A DNA stretch of 64,000 bases from Hymenopellis radicata (GCA_015501595.1 JADNRX010000135.1:62001-126000); one strand, 5' to 3'; positions 23,014 to 35,105 are shown, numbered from the stretch's first letter. Notes: generated by a model from the letters alone, not told the origin. Program-made: numbers and translations.

Positions 23014-23089
23014 TAGAATGGAATGGGAATCGAAGATCGCATAATGGAATGTAGAATGGAATGGGAATCGAAGATCGCATAATGGAATG
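23014..23089. repeat. 38-bp tandem duplication
   Basis: TAGAATGGAATGGGAATCGA plus 18 more bases occurs twice in direct succession without differences. It lies in the shared upstream region of the two divergent genes, so it could duplicate a regulatory site. Confidence 0.85.
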
Positions 23090-23242
23090 TAAAGACGTGG
23101 GCGCGAATGTAGCTGTCGGAGCTTGAAATCTCTGCCGTTATCCGGCCCGTCTTGCCATGCCTCGTTTATAAACCTCCATGTTTTAGGTGACACTACCAAG
23201 ACCCTCTACGACTACCGACATACCATCGAGACAGCCATATCC

Positions 23243-26128
23243 ATGTCTTACGAAGAGCCTCTCTGTGAAAATCTCGCCTGGTACATTTACAGCCCAGACG
23301 ACGAGGTCCGAGAGTAGGTGTCCTTGTTACTCACATGTGTTTATTCTTTCACGTCCTTACAGGCTCTTATACGGTATCCGACGCACTACAACAATTCCGA
23401 ATGACAGCGGTCGCTACGCGTATCGCACTGGCTCTCCCGGAATCTTTGTTGGTCGTGACTTTCCTGAAGAACAGGTCGACTTTGACGCTCGGACGCTTGA
23501 AGCAGCGAACAAGATCTTCATGTGTCGACTACTGGATCTTGAGGCCAGTAGTGACCCTCTTCATTATTCACTTCGGGTGCTAACATCTTGTTCAGGGGCT
23601 GTATATCCAGACACTCACCCTTCCTCTCTCAAACACGAGCTTGAACAGGCTGCGTCATATATTGACTCCATCTCATCAGACCAATCATACATTGAGCGGA
23701 ATTCCGTTGATACACGCACCTTTAATGCCCTCGCCACCTTAAATCATCTGCAGCTTGCCAGGTGCGTTGCAGCCGACACCCAGGATGCCATTCGTAGGCA
23801 CTGTTTCACCAGTCCCAGCAACGATCGCACACAACCAGGTATGCTTGACTCGATACCGGCCTACGACTCCCTGTTTTTAAACGCATGGCATGACGAGCCT
23901 GGACTACGGACAGCTGGAATCAACATCAGGTACTAATAGCATTCGTCCACTCTGCAATCTCCAGCTGACCTTCTTTCTTAGTTTTCGGCCCCGTTGGTCC
24001 TTATATCCCACTGAGGCGAGCACGGCTGCAGAACTGGAGTGGCCAGTGATTGTTCCTGATGTTGTCTTCTCCGTATGTGTCCGACTCCAAGCACACCTCA
24101 GCTCTGCCCGTCGATACCATCCCGGCCATATCTTTTCCGACCGCGATGAATCTCAGGAAAGCACTGTGGAGATCCCCGTCCTCATTGTCGAATACAACAA
24201 AGCATATGCCGATTCGAACATAGATGTTCCAGGTATAGACGAGCACCGCAACCATCTCATGGCCGCTATGGCCGCCGCCTTTCCTTTACATGCCGCGCTA
24301 GGTCTCAAGACTCCACTGGCAGGGCTTTTAATCAACCACGAGAAGCTAGACGCACTCCTAGGTACTCTAGCGGATTCATATGGCCGGATGCTGGTATGCC
24401 TTTCGTCGTTGTCTTTGGCACAATTACTGAACCATCCTGATAGCCACGGATACACAATACTGTACTCGTGACAGGTTCATCTGGAAGCAAAAATGCCAGG
24501 TCTCTGATTTTATATGACCCATGGCATATAATCAACATACGGAACATCATCGCTAACCTCCACGAGAGCGCAAGCTCTATTGCCGCAGAAATTTCTGCCC
24601 TCTCTGACGGTTTACGGTCACTCGACTGGCCAACCAACCAGACTCGACAGGATGCCAACCTGGAAGATACTCGGCGTGTGATTGATACCACACATCCTTC
24701 GTTAGTAGTAGAGGATGTCTTGCTTGAGTGCGTCAAGTTCTCTAAGCTAAACTGCTTTCTCACATGTTCCGTTGTTAGCTTCTTATTTTCTCTTCCTGCT
24801 CAAACAGATATCAATGACTGGCTCGAGATCAGAGGACTCCTCGTGCGCGCGGAGACCAGCGCCAAGTTACCTAGAGATTTCCAGCACTGGATACAAGTCT
24901 TTGAGCAACGCACTCGCTTCGGAAATGCGTATGTTGAGGTAAGTTCAACTTCAGCTCAAAGGCAGGATAACGTAAGACTGATACCATGTTTAGGAGCAAA
25001 TTGAAGCGAGTCAACGAGGAATGCCCACCCGCGCCTACAATCTTCTCTCCCTCTTCACAGAGTCATATCGCAAATTATCGATTTCTGGTGGTCCTCCTCC
25101 GTCTGCGAATGACGCGACCCTTCCCTTTGACGTCAGATGCTCGGTAACATTCTGTCTGTATGCAAGGGATCTCCGAGGCCTCTTTACTGATTCGCATTCC
25201 CTCTCAATACATTGGACTGTTCTCTACAATTCTCTCTTCTCGCGCGCGTGGCGGATGAATGACCAGGGAGTAAATCTAGTCTTGCAGTAAGCCTTCTTTT
25301 CGGCAATAGTCCGACGTCCTAACTAACACTGTTCTTGTAGGCATAATACGTCATGGATTATCCACCCAAATGTACAAATCCGCACTAGAGAACACGACAT
25401 ATCGCACCTCGATGAACTACGCCCAAACTGCGCATTTCTAATCTGCCTCCCGGAAGAACACGTCATCCTAGGGAAACACGGTGGCTCATACGAGGATCTT
25501 GCGCATCTCATGCCTGATTTCACTGTTACCACGTATTCGAGTGACGGCACCGGGATCCACTATGTTCAAATGCCGGTCCTCGTAGTCGAGTACGTCTTGA
25601 TTCCGAATAACGCGAGTGAGAGATCCAAGCACCTTGCACATCTATCCATAGCGCTGCGATCTGCACTTGCTCTTTGGGAACTCCATCACGTCAAGGCACC
25701 AGTCATGGGCTTGCTTATCGATCGCAACATCGTAACAATGGTGTTAGCCTGGATCGACGATGAAGGACAGGTGCGTACTCATCCCCAGTCGGGACCTGTT
25801 CAATGCTAACTGGGAACGTGACTAGTGTATCATCCGCGAAATGTTGGATTATAGATTCGACGTCTTCGATCCGTATGACGCGTTCAGGCTGTTCACGCTG
25901 GTGAAGGCCCACGGCTCGAACGCGTTTGCGGAGCAGATATACCTGCTAATTGACGCACACACGTCTGAGGCGCTCGACGAAGTGCAAGGTCCCGACTACT
26001 TCACATGGAAGGAGGCTCGGCCGACTCGTCCGCCTCCTCCACTTGATGTCCTCAAATGGAGAGCAGACGTCCAGAATGAAATTTCAGAGCCAGACGTCTT
26101 GGGCGTCTCTGGGGGGTACTCTGAATAA
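23243..26128 (+). CDS. Hypothetical protein with two PD-(D/E)XK-like segments
   Basis: The start is MSYEEPLCENLAWYIYSP; exon 1 ends at 23313 and exon 2 is 23363-23929, exon 3 23982-24393, then 24444 onward, with further introns near 24940-24993, 25289-25341 and 25771-25826; all junctions read in phase. Two similar segments occur: VPDVVF..TVEIPVLIVEYNKAY in the first half and LMPDFTV..VQMPVLVVEYVLIPN in the second. PD, then a strand ending ExN/K, is the PD-(D/E)XK pattern; the Lys is Asn in one copy and lost in the other, so catalysis is doubtful. The protein looks like a fused tandem duplication of about 850 residues. A fragment of it lies at 20434. It is divergent from 22576. Function unknown; the fold is inference. 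Confidence 0.55.
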
Positions 26129-26129
26129 T

Positions 26130-27400
26130 GATGCCTGTAATTGAAGAATATATTTACGACAAACCAGATCGAGTTTTATCCGAGTGTACTGAATTGAGAC
26201 AAACTCAATCCAATTGAATGAGCAAATGGCTTGCCCCGCAGATTCCGGCGCCTTGACTCTCGTGGGATCTTGGGTATGTGTAGCATTGTCAGTAACTACG
26301 GGGACAGGATTGGAGGAAGTGATGTTCTGGTAGCGCACGGTGCGGGACTGCCGCCCTCCATTCCTCGATGAACGTGTCATGGACACCAACCTACGGAACT
26401 CTGGTGAGAGCAACAGAATCTTCATGATCACCTTCCCATGACGGGTACGACGACGGCCTCCATTCGAGGTAAAGACGTCCGCCCTCGAAGCAAGGAGTCG
26501 TCCACAGGAGGGGTGTCAAACTCTCGTCATCACGCTCGTCCCGCCAGAGCGTCATTTCCTGATGGCCGGATATGAAAGCAGCGCCGACGGTGATGGAGTG
26601 ATGGAGTTGTGTCAAGCATTGAGGTCGAGTCTGTTCTGTTTGGGAAACGTCAAGTACAGATACAAGCTGAAAACAACTCACCGGACACTAATAAGATCCT
26701 TCGTCCTCGGCATTGAAGACATCGAGCGGGGAATAGCGGTAAGTTGACCGTGTATCCATGTATAAGTGTTCGTCGTGGAGCAAGGGCACGATCACCAACC
26801 TAGAATATACATATGAACATGCTGACTTCCTCGTCCTACACGGAACACTCACCATCGTTGGAGGACGCGGAACACGGTCAGAAAGGGCATCATATCCAGT
26901 GAAACTTCCACCGGCGCGAAGTCAAGTGGGCACTGAACGCGTCTCGTTAACAACGTCCCAAGAAAGTGTCCGCTCCATTTGAAGATGTCCATCCGACGTG
27001 TTCCATCCGACGTGTCGTGATGTTCGTAGTATTTTGATGGTGCTGCCACAGTCCTCACGGGCTTACACGTCGCCTGAGCCGTCGCGTGATTCCGCAACGG
27101 ATAAGTATGCGAAATCAGAGAGAGAGCAAGGCTGTAACCGTAAAACTAAGTTCAACATCCAATTAGGAAATCAACAAGGCCCACTTACCATATGTGTCAA
27201 AGACTGCGCTGCTCGCGACAAAGAGCAAACCGTTCTCATGTCCTCTGCAGGACAATAAGTTTATGGAAGAGAAAAGTGAAGCAAGGCTTACGTACCCTTC
27301 AAGTTCGTTGGCGTGAATATGCCGTGTTGCTAGGCGGTGTTCCAAAGCCAAGTAGTACGCGCTGGTCGTGGTAGTGTTGACTACCGTCGAAGGTGCTGAG
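26130..27400 (-). pseudogene. Degenerate unrecognised gene fragments
   Basis: Exon-like minus-strand pieces appear in order: AYYLALEHRLATRHIHANEL and GLLFVASSAVFDTY around 27370-27200, DIFKWSGHFLGTLLTRRVQC around 26960, LVIVPLLHDEHLYMDTRS and YRYSPLDVFNAEDEGSY around 26740, and TLWRDERDDESLTPLLWTTP around 26500. They have the look of a spliced gene, but I could not chain them without breaks and do not recognise the family. Confidence 0.3.
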
Positions 27401-27579
27401 GGTAAATATGTTTACAATTGACTGTCCATTAACCACGCAACTTTGGCAACTTTGCCAAAAGTTGCGTGAGATCGGGCCGAATATCCGGGTCAGTCACCTT
27501 CAACGTCCAGAACGCGTCTCTCCGCCATCTCTCAAGGGTTTACGTTGGTTTTTGGGGCGTAGGAGGGGTAATCGAGGTC

Positions 27580-28800
27580 GGCGAATCGATTGGCGGCGTC
27601 TACCGGTGCGTATGATGCCTGTACAATGTGCTGCCCCCTTATCAGTGCATTTAGATAAGGATGGGTCGGAGTCTCCTCCCCTTTGGATGTCCTGTGACAC
27701 TAGTCCTGGCCTGTACTACCGTTTATGAGGCCTAGGAATCGATTGGTGTCGTCCCCGGATTCGCGTTCGTCCTAGTTCGCGCGCCAGAGTACCATCACTT
27801 CCTCTCCCCATATTCTGGCCACATTTTCCTGCTTCAAACACATCGATCCCACTCTCCCTGCCGTATCCTACCGTTTTAGAGGGCCGGCAATCGATTGGCG
27901 TCGTTTCTGGAGCCTCGCGACGCTTCGTTCCGGCCTCAGACCATCACCACCACCTCCAGCCATCATCTGGCCGCATTTCCTGTCTTCAGACCCCTCCATC
28001 CCGGTCGTCCTATGCTCTCCCACCGTTTCCGAGGTGTAGGAATCGATTGGCGTCGTTTCCGGAGGCCTACGACGCTTCGCTCCGGCCCCAGACCGTCACC
28101 ACCTCCTCCTTGGGCGCATTTTGCTGTCTTACCAGCCTCTATCCCGGTCGTCCTAGGCTCTCCCACCATTTTCGAGGCCTATGAATCGATTGGCGTCGAT
28201 TACGGAGCCTCGCGACGCGTCTCTCCCGCTCCAGAGCGTCACCACCACCTCCTGGCATGATCTGGCCACCTTTCCCTCTCTTTCAAACCTCTATCGCGCT
28301 CGTCATAGCGTCTCCCACTGTTTTACAGGCCTAAAAATCGATTGGTGTCGTCCCCGGAGCTGCGCGATGCCTTGATACCGCCTCAGGCAATTATCTCCTC
28401 CTCCTACCATCATCTGGACGTATTTCTCTGCCTCCCGCACCTTCATCGCGGACGTCCTAGCCTCTACCGCTGTTTTAGAGGCCTAGGAATCTATTGCTCT
28501 TGTTCCCGGACCCGCACGACAGCTTGATCCGGCTCCCAGACCATCACTACTTAACCCCGCCATTATCTGGCCACATTTCCCTGCCTCCTACCCCTCAATC
28601 GCGGTCGTCCTGCCCTTTAACATCGTTTCAGAGACTCGACAATCGATTAGTATCGTTCCCTGGTGCGCGCGTCGCCGCCCCAGACCATCAGCACCTCCTC
28701 CTGCCATAATCGTTCGCTTTTCCCTATATCTTACTCCTTCATCTCGGTCGTCCTAAGCTTGTCTCCCGTTTTAGTGGTCTTGGAGTCTCATGGACCCGTT
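27580..28800. repeat. ~150-bp tandem satellite (about eight units)
   Basis: The motif AATCGATTGG recurs at intervals of about 145-155 bp (near 27588, 27736, 27887, 28038, 28184, 28335, 28486, 28641), each followed by a GTCGT(C/T)CCCGGA core, CAGACCATCACCACCTCCTC and ATCTGGCCACATTTCCCT. Units differ by many substitutions, so this is an old array. Related units recur at 54955-55200, beyond the retroelement. Short open frames in it are not genes. Confidence 0.85.
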
Positions 28801-28994
28801 TTCGAACCCTGGGTAAAGCCGCGCAGACATACGCCGGGAGCGCACGGCTCTCGTTGCCAGTCTCAAAGACGCCGGATCCCTGTATTCCCGCCCTCAAATC
28901 GACGCCATTTACATCATCCATCTCATTTGACTCGAAAAGATGCCCGTATTCCCTCCCGAACTCCTCCACCCCGCCAGAACCCTTCCACTCAAAC

Positions 28995-29285
28995 ATGGAC
29001 CTACGCTACCCAACCAAATTTCATGCACTTTTAGCCAGTGATGGCGATGCAGATCTGACGGCATTCGGCATTATGGACACATCAGGATGTGTTGGTGACG
29101 TGACTTGGTATGTTACTTTAAGTTTTTCATTTTCTCGCTAATTCATACCTACAATCAGGACCTCATCCTGTCGCAGTGAGCAGCGGCGCTATCGGCGCTG
29201 CTGCAAGATTCTCACCGCGGTGATAACGAGCACTTCTGTACAGGAACTCGATGCCACAGTTCAGCTTTACGTCGAGACCACTTGA
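28995..29285 (+). CDS. Possible small hypothetical protein
   Basis: MDLRYPTKFHALLASDGDAD and then GCVGDVTW precede a GTATGT..CAG intron (about 50 nt), after which a frame runs to a TGA at 29283. The intron ends are good, but the downstream part has no domain character and is Arg-rich. It could instead be the 5' remnant of a larger lost gene. Confidence 0.25.
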
Positions 29286-30985
29286 AACATCGGCGCTGTG
29301 GCCGACCGCGACGGTGTCTTCACTTCCTGTGTCTTTCGCTATGCTCAAATACGCAGAGTTTCAAGATTAACAGGGCCCACATTCATCTTCGTGGGCACAT
29401 GGGTTCGTACCTCCATTTCAGTTCGATCTTTACGGAGCTAACTCATTTTGCAGTTCGTATCCACGGCGAATCAGCGCCGTCCGTTGCACCTTGCCTTGCC
29501 TTGATATCACACAAGCGGGGATGGTTTCTGCTGATAGCGACAAGGCGAGCTCTTGGTGGTGACTATGCCCTCTTAGAATAGTTGATATTTCGAGTAGCTA
29601 GCTGTACATACGTTTGTCGTACAATACCTAATGAAACTTGTATTGCTTAAAACTCCTCTGTTCGAGATCATCATTCCACTTTCCCTTCCTCCCTTTTCCC
29701 TCTCCTCTCCCGGTTCGTGTTACTTCTTCATGTCATACCTTGCTCATCCTTTCTCAGAGCCTCTCCTCGTTCTCCCGCTCATCGTACATTCCGGACACTG
29801 CGACGCGTCCAAACGTGACCGGTTTATGTTTGTTGATGGCGACATGCGGGTTTCTTCCTCCCGCCATCATCATCAACTTCCTTTTCCCTCTCACAACTAT
29901 CTGCATTCCCTCAGCACCTTCTTCACGTCTCTGGTATGTCTCTTTGTTGGTGTTCTCGTCGTCGACGAGCTCGCTGACAACTTTGTCAGAATTTTATTGG
30001 GTGCCGTTGACCACGACGTGGACGCTCTCGACTTCTTTCATCAGCGTCGTCTTCTCTCAGCGCCCTCTGGCATGTCTCTATTTGTTTGTCTTCTCCTCGA
30101 CGACTCGGACCTCGCTGACGAGTTTGTCAAAGTTTTACTGTGCGCCATTGGCCACGACGTGGACGATATTAATTCGTCTGTCACCCTTGGACCAAGCTAC
30201 AAGCTACTGGGTGCGTCATCATTTCCGCCAGGTATCAACACTCCTCGTTTATCACCCTGTCGTCAAACATCAAGTCGGCCGTCGGGGCCTGGCTGTGAGC
30301 CTGGACGGTAAGCTCTTCTGTCCGCCGTCCTTTACACCATGCATTACCGTTGCCGTAGATATGTACCGCTCCGACCTTGGGCTCGAGCCCGGACAACTTA
30401 TTCGAACAACTTTTCCCGCCACTGCCACGCAACACCGCCGACGAGCATGGAGACTATGTTATGCTGACGTCGCTCGTTCTCGCTTCAGACTGTTACTAAC
30501 GACTCTCACAGACTTAGGGAATGTAACCAACATCACCAGCATTGTTTAGGGACGTTGTCTTCGCGACGCGTCCTTAACCCACGTGGCTTGGCGCTGGTGG
30601 GAACAATCAGACGACGACGCTCCTCTGGTACATATCAGTTTGAGGATGATTTCTCCGCCTACACATATGGGCGACACTCAGGTCTCGAATAGGCTGCTCG
30701 TCGCCTTGGGCGCCGTACTCAGCCCATATGCGGGTGAATTCGCCTACACGCTGGACTGTCTGGTAACTCTCGATCTATTTTCTTGTATTCTTCCCTGCCT
30801 GCAGATCAGTCTCGACATCTATTATCATCGTCAGATTTCGCAAATCTTCCGTGATTCGATCTAAAGTTGTTGGGCACTGCAAGTCTTTTTTGTCCGGATG
30901 CCAGTAGGGGATCCGCGATCACACTCGACATGAACGCCATGTCCGCCAATACACACGCATGGATGGGCCTCGTCGTCGTTCTCGG
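29286..30985 (+). other. Decayed coding-like region with an internal duplication
   Basis: A 303-codon frame at 29638-30549 is Ser/Leu/Thr-rich with no fold signature and overlaps another long frame at 29631-30311, so neither is convincing. In the second, a segment like VDELADNFVRILLGAVDHDVD is followed about 160 bp later by a similar LADEFVKVLLCAIGHDVD, showing a tandem duplication at about 29940-30180. No gene model is supported. Confidence 0.35.
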
Positions 30986-31194
30986 CATCATCTTACGCTG
31001 ATACGAGAAGGGCGGAGGTCGCCGCATGGGTCACGCAGGAGCGGGAGATGCGCGAGACGTTGAAGAAGGAAAGGGATGAGAAAGAAGACAGGGAGAAGAA
31101 GCAGCACGAGGAGAAGGAGAAAAAGGAGAAAGAAGAGAAGGAGAAGAAAGAAAGCCCTTCTTCTCTCATCTTTCGTTTCATGAGCTACATGGGC
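30986..31194 (+). pseudogene. Lys/Glu-rich coiled-coil exon, possibly from a BCS1-like gene
   Basis: The frame reads EVAAWVTQEREMRETLKKER followed by about 35 residues of KEK/EEK repeats, then SLIFRFMSYMG and a GTGAGT donor. The AWxxQERExRExLKKE start is repeated at 34390-34470. Such charged tails follow the AAA domain in BCS1-like ATPases of mushrooms, but no AAA domain is present here, so the assignment is inference. Confidence 0.4.
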
Positions 31195-31302
31195 GTGAGT
31201 TGCTAGATATTCCTTTCTTCATCTACGTAGACTGTGATAAAGCATGGATAAGAATGTGTCATACTTCTAAACCCTAGTGGGTTCGTGTTGGAAATGTTAC
31301 AG

Positions 31303-31673
31303 GCTCTGGACAAGATACGAAATAGCGTAGCTGATACTGAGGGGCAGCCACGGTAAAATATAGTTATACATCTCTGCTGCTGTCAAGGGCATGATCTGTT
31401 ACTAACGTTGATCATTCTCTTCCACGTCGTACTATCCTCAACCGGCGAAGAAGTCTTCCTCAAGATCAAGCGCTCTACAAAGCTCGCCAAGCTCCAAGGC
31501 GCATATGCGAACAAGGTCGGAAAGGATATGGCTAGCATTCGGTGGGTGCCACGGTTCCCTTCGTTGAACTCGGGTGTTCTCGTAGATTCCTTTACGGCGG
31601 CAACCGCATAACTGAGGAGGATACACCTGCATTGTTGGAGATGGATCTGCTCCCCACGCAAGTGTCTGCGTAA
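31303..31673 (+). pseudogene. SUMO-like gene, truncated
   Basis: After an acceptor at 31302 a short exon (ALDKIRNSVADTEGQP) is followed by SSTGEEVFLKIKRSTKLAKL, then ANKVGKDMASIR, a phase-2 intron 31542-31585 (GTGGGT..TAG), and RFLYGGNRITEEDTPALLEM. This is the ubiquitin-like fold of SUMO/Smt3 (compare the family pattern GxxVxFKIKR..L..L..AxxxxxGKxxxSxRFLxxGxRI..xDTPxxLxMxD). The protein then stops within 10 residues, lacking the last strand and the C-terminal diglycine needed for conjugation. The acceptor before SSTGEE also seems lost. A pseudogene is the best reading. Confidence 0.6.
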
Positions 31674-33150
31674 TCGAAAACGCTTTTCACATACTGTACA
31701 TCGTGTTATGGAAATGAATTGCCTTCAACCGCCCGGCGGACACGACGCACGACGGCATGCTCGCCTTTCCAGAGGTCCGTCTGACGTTTTGGAGATTGAG
31801 CTCTTCGTGTTCGAGACCGTACTGTTCATTAGTAACGGACTCGTACTCCGTCCTTCGCATTGGTATACGTGTTCTTGAGTGTTTTGGCGCTTATATCACT
31901 GAGGACACATTATTTTCAGATCAGCATCAACATGTATGCGTTGAATTGATAGCCTTTGACAACCAAGAACTTGTGAGCCTCGGACACTTCTTGTTTTCAA
32001 CCTCTTGATCTCATTCCTGAACGGCTACATATATTGCGTGCGTAACCCTACGTACATGATGACCATGCAGCAGATGAAGCTTGGGTTGTATGCAGGCTTC
32101 GGCCGCCCTGCCTCCGCCTTTGTTTTCGCTGAAAACGGGAAGTAACATGTGTCGGAAGGGAAGTAAAACGTGTGATTTGTGGCGGAACTTCGGCGTGATC
32201 TGCCGAAACGCGGGAATGCAATTGGAACTCCGCCAATGCTACCTTTCCGCTTTCTTCGTCATCGCCATTGACGCTTGCTTTCGAATTGGACTTAGCTAGG
32301 CTGCGCGGGAGAATACCGTCGGTACTCGAGACGGTGGCGCCCTGCGGGATCTCTTGATGCCGCCACGCGAAATGGCTGAGCCGTTGCGCTGGACTCCCAC
32401 CATCGTTACCGAATGCTAACTGAATACCGTTGACTTCCGGCTTTGTCTCTCGACCCCCATTTTCCCTTCGCGGTGGGGATAACAAGAACGGAGCGAAATA
32501 ACCTCATCGACGGAATCCATGGACTCACAGCACAGATGGCTTAGCCAGAATTTTGTACGCCTTAATATCTTCTTCGTCTATCATCCTCGCCGGACTTTTC
32601 AGTTTTCAGAAAAGTGGGTCTTTCCTTCTTCTTCTAGATCTGATCAAATTTGCGTAGATTCAACACAGATCTCGGCTATTTCTTTCTCCTTCAATGGAAT
32701 GAGGGAGGCGGCTGCGCCGCCTTCGTAGACGCCACCACACTTCGCATCGCCCTACTTCGACATCACTGCCTCTTAGACACGGATTGTTGGACGTCTCCAG
32801 CCTGGGGTGGCCCCGCTGGCCCGGCTTTTTTCCCAGAGAAAATGTGAGCATTCCTGGATTCATTTTGAAGGCATTTCTGACATGAATTCACTGAAGATTC
32901 AGCAAATCTTCCCATCAAATTCGCTTGGTTTCCGCTTCAGATTCAATCCCTTTCGATCCTGACTATGCAGGTCGGCCGCTTCGCGGCCTCCAGGATTCCC
33001 ACCTCGTACACGACTGTCTTGATACCAGGACCTCAATTTTGGGTTTGAGATTCTCGAGCGCTGTCTGTTTCGCCGGAGAGGCTTGTAATGGTTCGTTCTC
33101 TGTTCCATTTTAGTGCTCTATCTTATGCTATCTAGTACTCACTGCTGTGA
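31674..33150. other. Gene-poor region; no recognisable gene
   Basis: Open frames at 31757-32008 (plus) and 32048-32485 (minus) have no domain signature. GC-rich patches near 32100-32260 and 32690-32830 look like short interspersed repeats, but I found no terminal repeats or target duplications. Confidence 0.35.
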
Positions 33151-33156
33151 CATAGG

Positions 33157-33538
33157 GTGGCGGTAGCTTCAAGAGCGGAGGCTGTCCGGGAGTCAGTCCT
33201 TACAGAGGACTCTTGTATGCCTATCAAAGTCGGCGCCACACCCGCTGAAGCCGTCGTCGCCACTACACCTGCCGAAGTGGTCGCTGCTGCCACACCTGCC
33301 GAATTCGTTGATTCTTCGACACCTTCTCCCCATGCCGACACCTCTGTGCCAGTTATCGAGTAAGAAGCACATCATGATTCCGCTTCGGGGCCCTCCGCAT
33401 CACTCTTCGTTGATGAACCCATCATTCTTACAGCGATCAGTACTACCACAACGACGAGCGGGTAAGTATTCAGCCTGGGAAACCTGCCTTGCAACTAGAT
33501 ATTCTGCAGAAGAAGGCCCTCGCTTCGTGCAAAGGTGA
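33157..33538 (+). CDS. Fragment with Thr-Pro-Ala-Glu repeats
   Basis: The frame holds three copies of TPAE(A/V/F)V separated by short Ala/Thr runs, then SVPVI, a GTAAGA..CAG intron, a small exon DDQYYHNDER, another GTAAGT..CAG intron and RRPSLRAK before a GTGAGA donor. Introns join in phase, so it looks like part of a spliced gene, but no start, domain or end is clear. Confidence 0.3.
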
Positions 33539-34012
33539 GACATGACTGCTTCATTCTTTAGTTACTGATATTGTCTTGTACATGAACGTGCGAGCTTCTA
33601 GAGTGGCGTAGTCGAGGGACTGCGACCTCATTGTAGAGGTCACGCTGTCATTAGTTGCTAGACGTAGCACGAGTACGATTGTAATTAGTTTGTGGGAAGC
33701 AATGAATGCCTTCATTCACGTGGTACGCAGTTTCATTCGGGAGGTTATTACACGTATATGTACGATATTCCTGCTTTCTTCTCTCTCGAAAGTTAAATTA
33801 GTTGTGGGCGAGTGTTCCCTTCTTGATGGATATTTTGCAAGGTAGTACGCAGTGGCGTTGACAACTTTCTGTGCCCACCTTGATTGGATTGTATCCTCGC
33901 CGCGCACTTCAGCGAAAGAGACGATCCTTACCACTGGCTTACGCACTGGATTTCAAAGGCGCGCTTCTCCGAAGATTAATAGATGTGTTTTAATCTAACC
34001 TACAATTCAGCA

Positions 34013-34480
34013 ACATGCTTGGGGCCGTTCTCGGGAATTCAATATCACGACTTGCTCGCTTGGACTCCCAGAGAGAGCTGCGGCTGACGTGGATGATGAG
34101 GAAGAAGATCAAGGTGACGACACGCTTGTTCACGGACGCCGAAAGCGCAAGAAAGTGTTCATAACCACTATAGGGAAGTCATTACAGTGTCGTGGCCGAG
34201 GCCAAGCACGAGTACGAGAAGGACTCGGAAAACCGCGTAGGCATCTACTTGGCGGATTCGTGAGTGTGCATTCCACACGCTCTATCTCCTCTGCCATCAC
34301 ATTCACAACCTAGCCGTCGAGTAACGCGCTATCAAACGGGTTGCCGGTCCACAAGGCTACCTCCTTCGAAACAGAACCCGCCCGCGTGAGTGTGTTGATG
34401 ACGTCGGGGCGTGGATCATCCAGGAGCGTGAGACGCGGGAGAAACTCAAGAAGGAATGTTATCCGGCTTGATCGCCGTAG
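34013..34480 (+). pseudogene. BCS1-like AAA ATPase remnant
   Basis: From an acceptor near 34013 the frame reads NMLGAVLGNSISRLARLDSQ, RKKIKVTTRLFTDAESAR, then after a GTGTTC..CAG intron VVAEAKHEYEKDSENRVGIY and a GTGAGT donor at 34260. The second part resembles the BCS1 N-terminal region that precedes the AAA domain (xAEAKxxYxxxxENxxxIYxxD). About 150 bp later AWIIQERETREKLKKE appears, like the charged C-terminal tail seen at 31040. The AAA core between them is missing, so this is a collapsed gene. Confidence 0.4.
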
Positions 34481-34799
34481 TCTTGAGACAAGACGACTAC
34501 GAGTTGAAATGTCCGCATGTAAGTGGCCTCGCCGACCAGGCACAGTAAAGTCAAACAGAACTGGGACATCGTACGAGAACAAAACCCTGCTTCGGAGACG
34601 TGGATCCGTCCTCTCGGCGTATTCCTGAGGCAGCGAGAAGCGTCAGAAGGCTTTTAGAATCGATACTGGCTCAGCACGTCGAATAGTGATCCTTGTTTGT
34701 CCTAGGATGATGGCTGCGGGACGAGACGGCAGCGATGACCACCTTAAAGCGATGTTGAAGTTTCTGTGTCAACGCCCTCACAGGCCAGGCTTCGAAATA

Positions 34800-35063
34800 C
34801 TGTAGAGTTTCGTTCAATTCGTCGGTCACAGGTCACAAGGGACCCGAAATCGACGAATTGTCACACCAGTCACAGGTCCCGCGGAAATCTGACGAATCTG
34901 GCCAGTAAATTTCACCAAAAATGGCTCTAAAGTCGGCCAAATTGGGGGTATTATGACGAAATTTTTTTGCATGTCACGGCGCCTGCGGCGCCGCGACGAA
35001 TTCAAATTTTCGTCAGGCCGGTCACAGGTCACATGGCCTGACGAATTGAATGAAACTGTACAG
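34800..35063. mobile_element. Tc1/mariner-type MITE (264 bp)
   Basis: The ends CTGTAGAGTTTCGTTCAATT and its near-perfect inverse extend over about 24 bp and are flanked by TA. The interior repeats GGTCACAGGTCAC-like motifs and has a GGCGCCTGCGGCGCC palindrome. There is no internal gene. It lies 42 bp left of the Ty3 element. Confidence 0.85.
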
Positions 35064-35105
35064 TACTCCAGAAACGACTAAAGGAGAGTTAGAATTGAAG
35101 CCCGG

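Noticed and set aside
24480..24520. Frameshift in the gene at 23243-26128
   Set aside because: Using the acceptor at 24443 (CCTGATAG) instead of the later GTGACAG gives a 50-nt intron and an unbroken frame.
29638..30549. 303-codon plus-strand frame
   Set aside because: Ser/Thr/Leu low-complexity, overlaps another long frame, no domain, no splice or promoter support.
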